A stretch of 64,000 bases of DNA, from the NCBI GenBank assembly GCA_030248195.1, contig JASAND010013275.1, positions 1 to 64,000 of the forward strand, in the 5' to 3' direction. Of this stretch, positions 8,453-20,325 are shown one piece after another (position 1 is the stretch's first letter; every line of letters begins with the position of its first letter). The DNA is from Trissonchulus latispiculum (Eukaryota > Nematoda > Enoplea > Enoplida > Ironidae). Under the pieces are notes generated by a model. It ran no database searches and had not been told where the DNA came from. It was given only the letters and a program-made list of their open reading frames with translations. A program made the position numbers and the translations under genes.

Positions 8453-11255
8453 CACAGGTATATCTTGGGAAGGTTGTAACTTAACCGCCGATGATAAATC
8501 GTCTCTTATTAATTTAATAAAAAGAAATAGGGACGTTTTTGCGGAATCGAACCATGACCTGTCTCGAACAACTACGGTAGAACATCATATTGACACATCA
8601 GGGGCACGTCCGGTTAAGTTGCCTATGAGAAGAATACCTTTTGCTCAGAAAACTATAGTATGCCAACATGTTAAGAACATGCTCGACGATGGGGTAATCG
8701 AACCTTCAGCAAGTCCTTGGGCATTTCCCGTAGTGATGATAAAAAAGAAAGACGACACTTTAAGATTTTGTGTTGACTATAGAAGGCTAAATGAGGTGAC
8801 GGTGAAGGATACATTTCCTTTGCCAAGAATAGATGATATATTGGATGGGCTAAGTAGCAAGAAATTTTTTACTAGTTTAGATCTCAGATCAGGCTACTGG
8901 CAGATTCCAGTTTCTGAGGCAGATAAACATAAAACAGCTTTTTTAACTCCGGGTGGGCTTTACCAGTTTAAGGTGATGCCATTTGGGTTATGTAATGCAC
9001 CGTCTACATTTCAACGCCTCATGAACATAGTGCTCACTGGAATACAATGGAAGTCCGCCTTTGTGTATCTTGATGATATACTAATAGTGTCGGATTCCTT
9101 TGAGGAACACCTTAGAGATCTACAGGAAGTCTTTGATCGACTCAGAAATCATAATTTGAAACTGAAGCTCCAAAAATGCCATTTCGCTAGAGAGACCGTC
9201 GAGTATTTGGGCCATGTAATCACGGCTGAGGGCGTCACCACGAATCCAAAGTTGGTTCAATCAATTCGTAGCTGTCCGGAGCCTTCCACCGTGAAGGAGC
9301 TTCAACATTTTCTTGGCATGTGCGGATACTATCGTAGATTCGTGCAGAATTTTTCCACTATAGCGGCTCCACTCACAAAACTCTTGAGAAGAGACACGCG
9401 GTTTTGTTGGACAAATGCTTGTCAGGAAGCATTTCAGTCCTTAAGGGATAAGTTAATTAGGGCACCCGTCTTAGCTTATCCCAACTTTTTAAGAACATTT
9501 ATCGTCCAAACCGACGCCAGTAGTACCGGAATTGGAGCAGTGCTATCCCAAATCAATAAGAATAAAGAGCATCCAATTGCTTATTTCAGTAGATCGTTAA
9601 TACCTGCGGAACGCCGGTATTCTACGACAGAGAGGGAAGCCTTAGCAATTATTTGTGCGGTTAAGCATTTTAGGCCGTATCTGTACGGACATCGGTTTAA
9701 ATTGGTAACCGATCATAAGCCATTAAAATATATATTAGATGGTAGGTATAGCACGGACAAAGCAGCTCGATGGTATATGAGTCTACAGCAATATACCTTT
9801 GTCGTGGAGTATCGGAAAGGAAGTGCTCACGGCAACGCTGACTTTTTGTCAAGAATACCAGAAATCGGGGATAGAGATAAAGCCGTACAAACTGATGTTT
9901 GCGCGGTTGCCAAAGAAAGCAGTAGTCCAGATCCGGTAAGTATGCGTCAGCTGCAAATAGATTCAGAATGGCGTCCGATGATAGAATTTTTAGAATCTGG
10001 CGACACCGAGAAGTTGGACAATGATAAGATGAAGCTAAGACTTGCGGATGAATTTACAATGGAGAACGGGATCCTGTGCCGAATTGATCCATTAACACCA
10101 CAGAAGCGTAGGGTTGTAGTACCTAGTAATATGGTAATTGATATACTGTATGCAATTCATGACCAGCCATGTGCCGGTCACTTGGCCTTTGATAAGACGT
10201 ATCATAGGGCTAGGTCCTGTTTCTACTGGGAAAACATGAAGCAGCGAATCTGGCAGTATTGTCGAACTTGTCATCTGTGCCAGGGAGGTAAGGAGCCAGT
10301 GGTGATGGGTAAGGCTCCTCTTCGCCCTATCCCTCCATCAGAACCTTTCGACCAAATTGTTGTCGACCTAATGGGGCCTTTTCCGATAACGGTGCAAGGC
10401 AACCGTTACATTATAGTTTTCGTAGACAGTTTGACGAAATATGTAGAAGCTTTTCCTATTGCAGATGGTAAGGCCCAAACTGTAGCCCGGGTGATGCTAA
10501 ATAATATTATTTATAGACACGGCGCGCCCTCTATTGTCCGCAGTGACCGTGGCTCAAATTTAGAGGCTGCGTTGGTAAAGGACGTACTTAAGCTATGCGG
10601 TACTGAGAAATCAGCATCTACAGCTTACCACCCAGAGAGCCAAGGCTTGGTAGAAAGATGGAATAGAACCTTCGAAAGAATGGTTAAGATGTACGTGGAT
10701 GACAATCACGATGACTGGGATGAGTACGTTCCAGCAGTTGTATTTGCCTATAATACGGCAAAACAAGCTAGTACTAAAGAAACTCCGTTTCTTTTAGCCT
10801 ATGGGAGAGAACCACGATTGCCCATAAACTTAGGGCTACAACCACCAAAGGAAAAGTTTATAGATACGGCCAACTATAGGAAAATGTTGGTATACCGAGC
10901 ATATAAAGCTCGCCAAGCAGCCAAAGAGCATATAGCGAAAGCGCAGGAAGCTCAGAAGAAGGTGTATGATAGGAAAATACATATACCTTTTGATTATGAA
11001 ATAGGGCAAAAGGTGCTGCTTTATACGCCTATAGTCGGCACAGGAAAGTCTCCAAAATTTACTTTCTTTTGGGATGGACCCTATGAAATTCTAGAGCTGG
11101 ATTTGCCAAATCTGACAATTTGCAACTTGAAATCTACACAGACAGTGCACTTCAATCGGGCGAGGCCATATTTTGAAAGGCCTGTAGATAATGAACCCCC
11201 TCAGTCAGTATCCGGAAGACGCTCTAGGAATATGGATACTAAAATCTTAGTTTGA
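8433..11255 (+). CDS. Reverse transcriptase, RNase H and integrase
   Basis: The frame opens after a TGA at 8430-8432 and has no ATG before the RT core, so it depends on a +1 shift from the protease frame in the overlap 8433-8452. The RT starts near NRDVFAESNHDLS and carries LDLRSGYWQ and the YLDD box (9066-9077). RNase H has TDASSTG (about 9510), a TEREALAI glutamate, VTDHKPL and a GNADFLSR end. Integrase has an N-terminal HHCC zinc finger (about 10150-10290) and the catalytic triad D (10365), D (10545) and E (10653), with the 35-residue D-E spacing of retroviral-type enzymes. A FFWDGPYEI motif near 11070 is the GPY/F-like tail; no chromodomain is seen. It closes with TGA 11253-11255 but the same frame stays open into NADAR-SGNH. 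Confidence 0.95.
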   Translation, partial: ARRSTFDTGISWEGCNLTADDKSSLINLIKRNRDVFAESNHDLSRTTTVEHHIDTSGARPVKLPMRRIPFAQKTIVCQHVKNMLDDGVIEPSASPWAFPVVMIKKKDDTLRFCVDYRRLNEVTVKDTFPLPRIDDILDGLSSKKFFTSLDLRSGYWQIPVSEADKHKTAFLTPGGLYQFKVMPFGLCNAPSTFQRLMNIVLTGIQWKSAFVYLDDILIVSDSFEEHLRDLQEVFDRLRNHNLKLKLQKCHFARETVEYLGHVITAEGVTTNPKLVQSIRSCPEPSTVKELQHFLGMCGYYRRFVQNFSTIAAPLTKLLRRDTRFCWTNACQEAFQSLRDKLIRAPVLAYPNFLRTFIVQTDASSTGIGAVLSQINKNKEHPIAYFSRSLIPAERRYSTTEREALAIICAVKHFRPYLYGHRFKLVTDHKPLKYILDGRYSTDKAARWYMSLQQYTFVVEYRKGSAHGNADFLSRIPEIGDRDKAVQTDVCAVAKESSSPDPVSMRQLQIDSEWRPMIEFLESGDTEKLDNDKMKLRLADEFTMENGILCRIDPLTPQKRRVVVPSNMVIDILYAIHDQPCAGHLAFDKTYHRARSCFYWENMKQRIWQYCRTCHLCQGGKEPVVMGKAPLRPIPPSEPFDQIVVDLMGPFPITVQGNRYIIVFVDSLTKYVEAFPIADGKAQTVARVMLNNIIYRHGAPSIVRSDRGSNLEAALVKDVLKLCGTEKSASTAYHPESQGLVERWNRTFERMVKMYVDDNHDDWDEYVPAVVFAYNTAKQASTKETPFLLAYGREPRLPINLGLQPPKEKFIDTANYRKMLVYRAYKARQAAKEHIAKAQEAQKKVYDRKIHIPFDYEIGQKVLLYTPIVGTGKSPKFTFFWDGPYEILELDLPNLTICNLKSTQTVHFNRARPYFERPVDNEPPQSVSGRRSRNMDTKILV

Positions 11256-11264
11256 TTGTTTCAG
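11236..11264 (+). promoter_or_regulatory. Candidate 3' splice site for the NADAR-SGNH mRNA
   Basis: ATACTAAA (branch-like, near 11236-11243), then a T-rich stretch and TTTCAG ending at 11264. The branch adenine lies about 22 bases before the AG, within the usual range. An exon starting at 11265 (GTG CCG ATT) is in phase with the leader ATG at 4150-4152, and the AG lies nine bases after the pol stop codon. Confidence 0.65.
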
Positions 11265-12470
11265 GTGCCGATTGTCTATGTGAATCCAAATCACCCACTC
11301 CACCGTTTCTTTCGCCGGGACTTCGAGATCCTAGGAAGAAGGTTTACATCGATTGAACACGCATTCTGGTATGCCTGTCTTCGTCAGCATGGGTGTATTG
11401 ACTGGTCTGATAGAATCCTGTGGGAATGTGCCCATTTGCCAGCGGACGGTTTGCAATCCCGTGTGGAGGACATGGGGTTCGAACCGACCGCTCAATGGCT
11501 AATAGATGCTGAAACCGTGTACAAAACCATCATTCTCAGCCTTTCTTCGACAAGCGACGTTGCCAGCATGTTTCGCCAGATTTCGGATCCTGAAACGCTG
11601 TTTATCTGCACGGGAAAAACGGACTTTGTGTGGAGTTGTGGCTTTAGGGAGGCTAAAGCTCGCTCCACTGAAATTGCTAATCTCCCTGGCAGAAACCTGA
11701 ATGGGAAGCTTCTACGCACGATAATGCTGGAGAGAATGGAAGATAATCTGGAGATTGATTATACTCCGAAGGAGCTTTTTGATCGATGCCAGCTGACCCT
11801 CAATAAACCATTCGGATCTGTGCTGATTCTGGGAGATAGCCAGGCGAAGATGATTCACAAAGTCGGAGCTGGTGCCATTATCTCAGTCAGTGGTGGTTAC
11901 CCCTCTTCTATCAAGCGTGCTCTTCGGCGCAGTGGTCTGGAAATATGTTGTTTTCGCTACGTTGTGTTCCTTTGCGGAATAAGTGTAGCTAAGCGTGGCC
12001 GCTTCTTCTGGGAGAAGCAATGGAAGGTATTGAAGAAGGTGATTCAATGTAATCCCCGGCAACGATTTCTAGTCTCGCTGCCTTATCGCACCCGACGTGT
12101 TCGGAAAGTGGCATCCTATAATCAGTTCCTGAAGGAAAAATTGGCCACTTTGTCCAACCACAAACTGAAAGTTGTGGATCCAATTGATTTTCTGCCATTT
12201 TCCACTAATGCCTATGGAGATATTAGCGAGTTGATGTTGGAACCCGATCACTTCCATCTTAGCCACCGAGGTCTACGTGAGCTAATGAATGCTTGGAAGA
12301 CCAAATATCCTGATTTGATTCGATTTCCGTGCCGTTTTACTCCGATCCCTTATAAGCAGGCTGTTGATAGACGTGTGGCTTTCCGGCCCACAGTGTACCT
12401 CAATTCCTTGCTGCCAGTTGGACCTGACTTTTCCGTTGGCCCCGGAGACTTTGTTGACTTCAAATTTTAG
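11256..12470 (+). CDS. NADAR domain fused to SGNH esterase-like domain
   Basis: 404 codons open directly after the pol TGA, same frame, with no early ATG. N-terminal half: VYVNPNHPLHRFF, GRRFTSIEHAFW and LPGRNLNGKLLRTIMLERM match the three conserved blocks of NADAR (YbiA-like) proteins, including the invariant EH and GRN-x-x-GK-x-L. Members act on NAD-related metabolites or remove ADP-ribose from guanine bases. C-terminal half from about residue 188: GDS (193-195), a GG block (SGGYPSS), a CGIS block and DHFHLSH with D331 and H334, the order of an SGNH/GDSL hydrolase; the canonical block-III Asn is not evident. There is no signal peptide or membrane segment, so it is not an envelope protein. 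A 3' splice site, tttgattgtttcag ending at 11264, would trim the first three codons. Confidence 0.85.
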   Translation: MFQVPIVYVNPNHPLHRFFRRDFEILGRRFTSIEHAFWYACLRQHGCIDWSDRILWECAHLPADGLQSRVEDMGFEPTAQWLIDAETVYKTIILSLSSTSDVASMFRQISDPETLFICTGKTDFVWSCGFREAKARSTEIANLPGRNLNGKLLRTIMLERMEDNLEIDYTPKELFDRCQLTLNKPFGSVLILGDSQAKMIHKVGAGAIISVSGGYPSSIKRALRRSGLEICCFRYVVFLCGISVAKRGRFFWEKQWKVLKKVIQCNPRQRFLVSLPYRTRRVRKVASYNQFLKEKLATLSNHKLKVVDPIDFLPFSTNAYGDISELMLEPDHFHLSHRGLRELMNAWKTKYPDLIRFPCRFTPIPYKQAVDRRVAFRPTVYLNSLLPVGPDFSVGPGDFVDFKF

Positions 12471-12515
12471 ACTGCTTTGATCCTATTTGCTGGACTGTGG
12501 GACCAGTCCCCTTTC

Positions 12516-12526
12516 AAGGGGGGAAG
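12516..12526 (+). promoter_or_regulatory. Polypurine tract
   Basis: AAGGGGGGAAG immediately precedes the TG of the 3' LTR, the standard place for plus-strand DNA priming. Confidence 0.9.
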
Positions 12527-12707
12527 TGTAAGAACCCCTGAAGAAGATAGTGTAAACTGTTGCTAGGTTACCGTTCGCTGTTGTCTGTATTATGCAAATT
12601 AGTTATGACATTACTTAAAGGCGTGTTTCTTGTTATTATGGCAGTTCAGTGAAGTCTACCGCTTGCGTTACTTTATATTAAAGGGTGTTTGCTTGTACAA
12701 ACATTAC
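12527..12707 (+). repeat. 3' LTR
   Basis: Matches 3722-3902 over 181 bp with about six substitutions. ATTAAA at 12677-12682 is a candidate polyadenylation signal. Confidence 0.92.
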
Positions 12708-14277
12708 TCTTCCCACGAAGAAAAACATTGACTTTTCGGCTAATCTTTAGCATATCAATGAGTTGTCACTCATAACTGAATCGAGTATGACCTTTTCACC
12801 ACCTTGTACGTTTATTATCGACTGAATATGAATTAGCAGGAAGTCATTAACCTATAATATGAAGTTTATATGTCTAATAAGCCGAAAATTAGTCATAAAA
12901 TTGCCTATAAAACAAAACATTTACACTAAAAATGAGAAATATCGGAAGATGTTTCAATATTAAGTACTAAATAGTTAAGTACGTAATTAGATAGGGTTAA
13001 TCAGTGTTATTTAGTGTTAATTAGGTAATAATTAATTAATTTAGTAATTTTGGTCAATGACATGACTTGGGCTCATATGAAAGAGAATTTGGCACTGATT
13101 CCAAAAATCCAACCCCACTTTGCAACTCCCAAAATTAAGAAAGGTATAAGCGAAAATGTTTTTGTAAAGATTACTTTTTGTTCCGTAATCTTAACACTCC
13201 AAAAGGGAGTGTTCTAAAAAGGCTTTTTTGGTTAGACTTAAGTCAAACCTTTTTCTTTTCTTTTCCCCTTCTCCATTCTCCTAGGCCTCTTTCTTCCAGG
13301 GCCTAACAGTTGCCTTCACTTGAACTTTTGGCCGAAGACAAAGCCAACAAAGAGGAAAACGAAAATTTAATACACCTTTTGGCCCAAGTCATGACAAAAG
13401 GGGGCCGTTCCCCTTTGTTAATAATAAAATCATATTGAAAAGTAGCTAGATGGACGTACGTAGATATACAGTGTATAATTATGTAATTTCTAATTTCTAG
13501 AAAATTGTGCAGTTCGTGCAATAATTTGTTAAAGTTCTGAAATTTCGCGAAATTGACCCGTTGGTTGCGTTTATGTGTTAAAGAAAGTTTTGCAAAATTT
13601 TACTGAGTTTCAGGACCCGAAAAATATCAAAAATGGGTCAGTTGGAGGGCAATAATTTCAAAATCTCATTAATTTTGACCCTCAGTGGCCAGCTGGCTCA
13701 GCCCGCCGCTGCGCACCAAGTGTAAAAGGTGGCAAGCTTCTAGAAAGTTCCGAACTCGCTAATGACCTGTCACCGAGCTGTCAGCAAAACTGTCAGCTTG
13801 GTTCCAAAATTTTCTGTTTTACTCAGTGTTCGTTGAGTTGCAGCCGAAGTAGGTTGGTTTCCCCTTCCCTTAGTGAGTCTCTAGTGCCATTGTCATGGCA
13901 TGGGGAATGCAACGCACTCCCCCAGGTTAGGACGCTTAGGGACTTTTCTCTGTCTGACCCACACTGGTCAGAGAAAAGAAATTGAGATTTTTACTCGAAC
14001 ACTACCTTTTAGGGGCCAGATGGGTTTATTATACCCGGCCAATTTCCTGCATTTTTTGGCCATTTTGGCCACAAGTTTGAAAGCCTTTGGGCCAAACCTT
14101 TTTGTCTTTTTAAGCCATTAGGCCATTTTTTATGATGCACTTTCTGGGGCCTTTGGGCCAAATTTTTATGTATTTTTGGGCCATGAGAGTCCCGCTTTTT
14201 ATCTAGTATTTTGGGCCCGAGGCCAGAAATTTTAGTTCCATAGCATGCGTGGGCTTTCGGGACACTTTTAGTTCATT
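12708..14277. other. Non-coding DNA after the retrotransposon
   Basis: No convincing coding frame. A short hairpin-forming ACACTCC/GGGAGTGT lies at 13193-13212. From about 14030 to 14200 the plus strand repeats TTTGGGCC/GGCCATTTT-like words. Nothing recognisable as a gene. Confidence 0.4.
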
Positions 14278-16649
<2,372 letters not shown>

Positions 16650-17306
16650 TTAACGCCCGATTGCACCGAATCGGACTAACTTAGCTCGGTGCTAGCTTAA
16701 CACCGAGTTAACTCGGTGTTAGCTATTCTAGAGCTGAGCTCAAACTCAGAGTTAAAGTTAGGCCGTTGCACCAACCTTGGTCTTCTGAAGAATAACAAAC
16801 CCTAACCTTCAGCTCAGGGTTATCTTTAACCAATCATATTTGTTTCTTTGGTCAATGTATCCAATCATAATATGTCAAGGTTAGCTGACGACTAAGTTAA
16901 CCTCAAGGTTAACTCCGAGCTAAGTCTTAGCTCTTCTTAACTCTGAGCTTAAGGCCATTGCTGAAGTAGTGGATCGAATCTCGTGAGGAACTTTTAAAAC
17001 TAAAGTGCATAATATTTTTGTAAAAAAGAATGGAGCATGCAGAAATAATAGTTTGAAAAGTCCGTGACGGATTTTTCCGAAAAATTGTGGCAGAAATGTG
17101 AAAAATAGAGTTAGTCCTCAGTTAATCCTGATCGCACTCAGGATTAAGTTTCTGCCGCTAAAGACTAAGTTAGTTCGGAGTTAACCTCGAGGTTAACTTA
17201 ACCTGATTTGGTGCAATGGATTAACTGAGAATTATCAGGTTAACTCCGAGTTAACCTTGGGGTTAACTTAACACCGAGCTAACCTTCATTGGTGCAATCC
17301 GGTGTA
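16650..17306. mobile_element. MITE with AGTTAAC-type internal repeats
   Basis: Outer ends share GATTGCACC and GCTCGGTG in inverted orientation (near 16659-16695 and 17272-17303). The interior is dense in GTTAACTCGGTGTTA-like palindromic words and includes extra inward-facing copies of the end motif near 16763. No transposase. Boundaries are approximate and no target duplication is certain. Confidence 0.6.
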
Positions 17307-17580
17307 AATGTGTGTTAACTGACTGTGCATGTAGTATATACACCAAATTACTCCAGGATTCATGTAGTACGCAGGAAAATAATAGTAGGTAACACAGTTT
17401 TAGTAGATAAGTCATGAGTGCATGTCTGGAAGTCGTAATGCGTGATGCGGATGCGTGATTGTGTAGGTAATTTAGGTTTAGGTCCAAAGTAGCAAATATG
17501 TAAATGAGATACGAATCACGGGATCTAGGGTCACGGGGACCCCGTATTAGGTCCTTATCAATTTGAAATGGGACATCCTC

Positions 17581-17625
17581 GATTCGTCCGCGTAGGCCAC
17601 TCTTTGTTAAGAGTGCGGACGAATC
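17581..17625. other. Bulged hairpin
   Basis: GATTCGTCCG pairs with CGGACGAATC, and inside it CACTCTT pairs with AAGAGTG around a short loop, separated by a one-sided bulge. No precursor or promoter is recognised. Confidence 0.45.
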
Positions 17626-17781
17626 GCATGAAGGAAATCTCTCAAGCTCTCAAGTGGTTGATTTTTATGCAAAATTAATACGTTGCCCGCTTAAAAGTTA
17701 TCACTTTCGCAATATCCGCATAAAAAGTATGAGAATAGTACGTAAGACCAATAACGGATGTAGTTTTTAGTTATTAGCATC

Positions 17782-17969
17782 GTTTCTTTTAGTTGGAAAT
17801 CAATACGCATTGTCATTGCTACTTTTGGTCAATCTAACCTCATATTTCGTCTGTAATAATGACAACTGTCGTCTCTTTTGGTTTGAAATCAATACATGTT
17901 GTTATTGCCATTTTTAGTCGATTTAGTCGTATTCAATTCATATTTCGTTTGTAATAATGACCGCAACTG
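17782..17969. repeat. Two diverged tandem copies of a ~90-bp unit
   Basis: Both copies start CGTYTCTTTTRGTTKGAAATC and end TTTCGTYTGTAATAATGAC-like; the second is about 10 bases longer. Confidence 0.7.
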
Positions 17970-18497
17970 TGATGTAGCACCATTTCACGTCGGTGCTGGC
18001 TTGCACAAACAAATCTAGTAAAATCCAGTCATACAAATGGTTGGCAAGGGTCAAAAACTAACCTTGCCCAATTAACGGTCAATGCAAATTCATTTCACGA
18101 TAATTGTTCACGAATGGCAATAATAAGCATCAACTAATCAGTAACTTTAATTAACATTAAGTAATAATTAATAATACATCTGAAATGACAGAAATTACAA
18201 TTAGGTACGTAAGAAATATGGATAGATTAGAACGAATCATCTTCTAATAAGTACAAACAGCCAGATTTCTAAATTTAGTCAATTTCTAGTTGCTCAACAA
18301 TCATCAAAATGGGAAGTTGCATCTTCCCCGTTCAAGACTCAGAAAAGCCAGAGTTTGGACTCAATCGTTGACCAGCTAAAATTAACATTTCATCTTATGT
18401 CTTAAGACGTGTCATAAAGTTGTTTTTGACAGATTTACATATCCAAACAATTGTTAACCGATTATTATTCACCAAGTCAGGAAGTTGTTACCTTCCT
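17970..18497. other. Non-coding DNA
   Basis: AT-rich, no gene or repeat recognised apart from the target copy of the hAT insertion at its right end. Confidence 0.4.
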
Positions 18498-18505
18498 CTC
18501 AGGAC

Positions 18506-19516
18506 TAGAGTTGTGCCGTTAAGAAATTTCCCGGGCTGGGCCGGGCCTGCTGAACCGACCGGGCCAAGCCCGGCCCGGGCCCGGAGGCCCGATTCAAGGC
18601 CCGGTAGGTCTGGTGAAGGCCCGGCATACAAAAAACAGTGTCAAACAATAGCTAGTGCTATTTATTGCAACTTAGGGCCCATTTCTTTAAAGATTAAAAT
18701 GGTCGGATTAAACGGATTAAAAATCAGCCGGATTAAAATTTTAATTGCTATTTCTTTAGTGCTGGATTAAACGGATTAAACGGATTAAAATTAACGCGTT
18801 TAATCCGACCATTTTTAATCCGCGGATTAAACGAGCTGACTTTAATCCATTTAATCCGCCATTAAAGAAAGAGCGATTAAAAATTTTAATCCGCCAACTT
18901 TTAATCCGTTTAATCCGCGTAACTGCACGAGGATTAAAAACTAGTTGAAAATGCAGGCAACGGATTAAAATTAATCTTTAAAGAAACAGCGATCAAGCAG
19001 GTCGGATTAAAATTAACTCGTTGATTTTTTAATCCGAAGTGTGACTAAAGAAACAGGATTAGATTAAAATTTTAATCCTAGGTGCATTTAAGAAATAGGA
19101 TTAAATTTAATCCGTTTAACTCGTTTAACTCGCTGGATTAAATTATAATCCGTTTAATCCGAGGTGCTATTTGTTTAATGCGAAATAATTTTAATCTATC
19201 CGTTTAATCTTTAAAGAAATAGGGCCTTAGACAACTTCTGGAAGCTTAAATTTGACTTTCTTATGCAGAGAATTTGTAAAAATTATGAAATTTGCACAGC
19301 AAAAATTTGACCGGGCGTCATCGGGCCCGACCGGGCCTGGCCGGGCCTCCAAGGCCCGGCAGGCCCGGTAGGCGGGCCGGGCCTCCGCGGCTGTCCGGGC
19401 CCGGGCCCGGGCCGGGCCTACCGATCCAACAACCGGGCCCGGGCCGGCCCGGTGCAGGCCCGGCCCGGGCCCGGCCCGGAGCCCGAGGCCCGATTCAAGG
19501 CCCGGGCACAACTCTA
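18506..19516. mobile_element. hAT-type MITE with GC-rich ends, split by a nested MITE
   Basis: Ends TAGAGTTGTGCC and its inverse GGCACAACTCTA, flanked by the perfect 8-bp duplication CTCAGGAC (18498-18505 and 19517-19524). Both subterminal zones are packed with GGGCCCGGGCC words, extreme GC in an AT-rich region. The middle is interrupted by a Harbinger-like element at 18675-19226. The 8-bp duplication and TAG start support hAT. Long frames through the GC-rich zone are compositional and not genes. Confidence 0.88.
18675..19226. mobile_element. Harbinger-like MITE with GGATTAAAC arrays
   Basis: Inverted ends of the form GGSCCYATTTCTTTAAAGAT, flanked by TTA on both sides (18672-18674 and 19227-19229). 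The interior is made of GGATTAAACGGATTAAA words in both orientations. A 3-bp TTA duplication is typical of PIF/Harbinger elements. It sits inside the hAT element at 18506-19516, so it is younger than that insertion. No coding capacity. Confidence 0.8.
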
Positions 19517-19524
19517 CTCAGGAC

Positions 19525-20325
19525 CCAGAAAACAAGAGGTCCTAGTTTCGATTACTTTCAACTAGATAGCTGTTTCTCGTGCTAATTGAGATAATGGGTG
19601 CCTATCTGCTTTCGAAAGGCCCAAAACTGTCTTAATTTCACGTTGTAGTTCTGAGCGGTACAGAAACTAGACTATACAAAGCAAAATCACGTTGAAAGCG
19701 CAATTTCATGTTGTAATTGCAATTTCTTGCACAAAAGTGCAAGAAATTGCCCGAAAGATAGTATTTTGCTTAGAACTAGCTTTTATTGTCATGATCTTGC
19801 TAAAGTTACTCAAAATTTGTGATAATTCACCTAAATTTCAAGTTTTCAGAACAAACTCAAGTTTACAAGCCTAATTCATGTTCAGAAAGCCAAAAATGTG
19901 AGTAATGGTTGCTGGGTTCGAATCCCGCACCTATAACTTGTACTAATGGGTTTTAACCCATTTGATTCAGGTGCGGACGAAAACAGATCTATTGCCTAAA
20001 TTAGCCAAATTCTGCCTCTGGATAGTCAATTGAGGATCGTACTATCAGGCTAGTATTGTGATTATTGGAAAGCCGAAGAGCCAGTGTTAATCAGTTGTAA
20101 TCAGATTATTGTGGAACTCGGATACTGTTTGGAATTCAGAGCAGGTGCTCTAATTGTGACAGAGCTTGATATAGACTTGAAGGTCAGAGACAGTTTGGGA
20201 ATTGCACCGGATCAGTTTGGGACCTAAAACCTATTGCGAACTTTTATTTGTAATCTTGACTCTACTATCCTTATTTTATTCAAAAATGGGTTTCATCCGT
20301 TTACCTTTCGTCGTCGAATCAGGGG
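19525..20325. other. Non-coding DNA with a tRNA box-B-like fragment
   Basis: A GGGTTCGAATCCC stretch near 19915-19927 resembles a tRNA T-arm, but no full cloverleaf could be drawn. No gene recognised. Confidence 0.35.

Larger units (their letters stand above)
3722..12707 (+). mobile_element. Ty3/gypsy-class LTR retrotransposon with helicase and NADAR-SGNH genes
   Basis: A near-complete element of about 9.0 kb. Order: 5' LTR (3722-3902), primer binding site (3903-3914), structured leader, Gag, dsRBD-like plus Upf1-like helicase plus protease, RT-RNase H-integrase, NADAR-SGNH, polypurine tract (12516-12526) and 3' LTR (12527-12707). Domain order RT-RH-IN with an HHCC/DDE integrase and a GPY/F-type tail places it in Ty3/gypsy. 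The two LTRs differ at about six of 181 positions, so the insertion is not brand new, yet four long frames remain open apart from three junctions discussed separately. No target-site duplication is evident (ggtgc before, tcttc after). I do not recognise a named family with this gene set. Confidence 0.93.

Noticed and set aside
8619..8627. TTG or ATG near 8619-8627 as the start of the RT protein
   Set aside because: The RT N-terminal sequence is clearly encoded upstream (open from 8433), so a start here would cut into the domain.
11253..11255. Selenocysteine or altered genetic code at TGA
   Set aside because: TGA and TAA both act as ordinary stops in the receptor genes and other frames; no SECIS-like element was identified.
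11256..12470. Envelope glycoprotein
   Set aside because: No signal peptide, membrane anchor or furin-type site; domains are NADAR and SGNH.
19227..19585. Proline/glycine/arginine-rich proteins on both strands
   Set aside because: Frames arise from the GGGCCCGGGCC subterminal array of a MITE; the same applies at 35967-36233 and 36517-36810.
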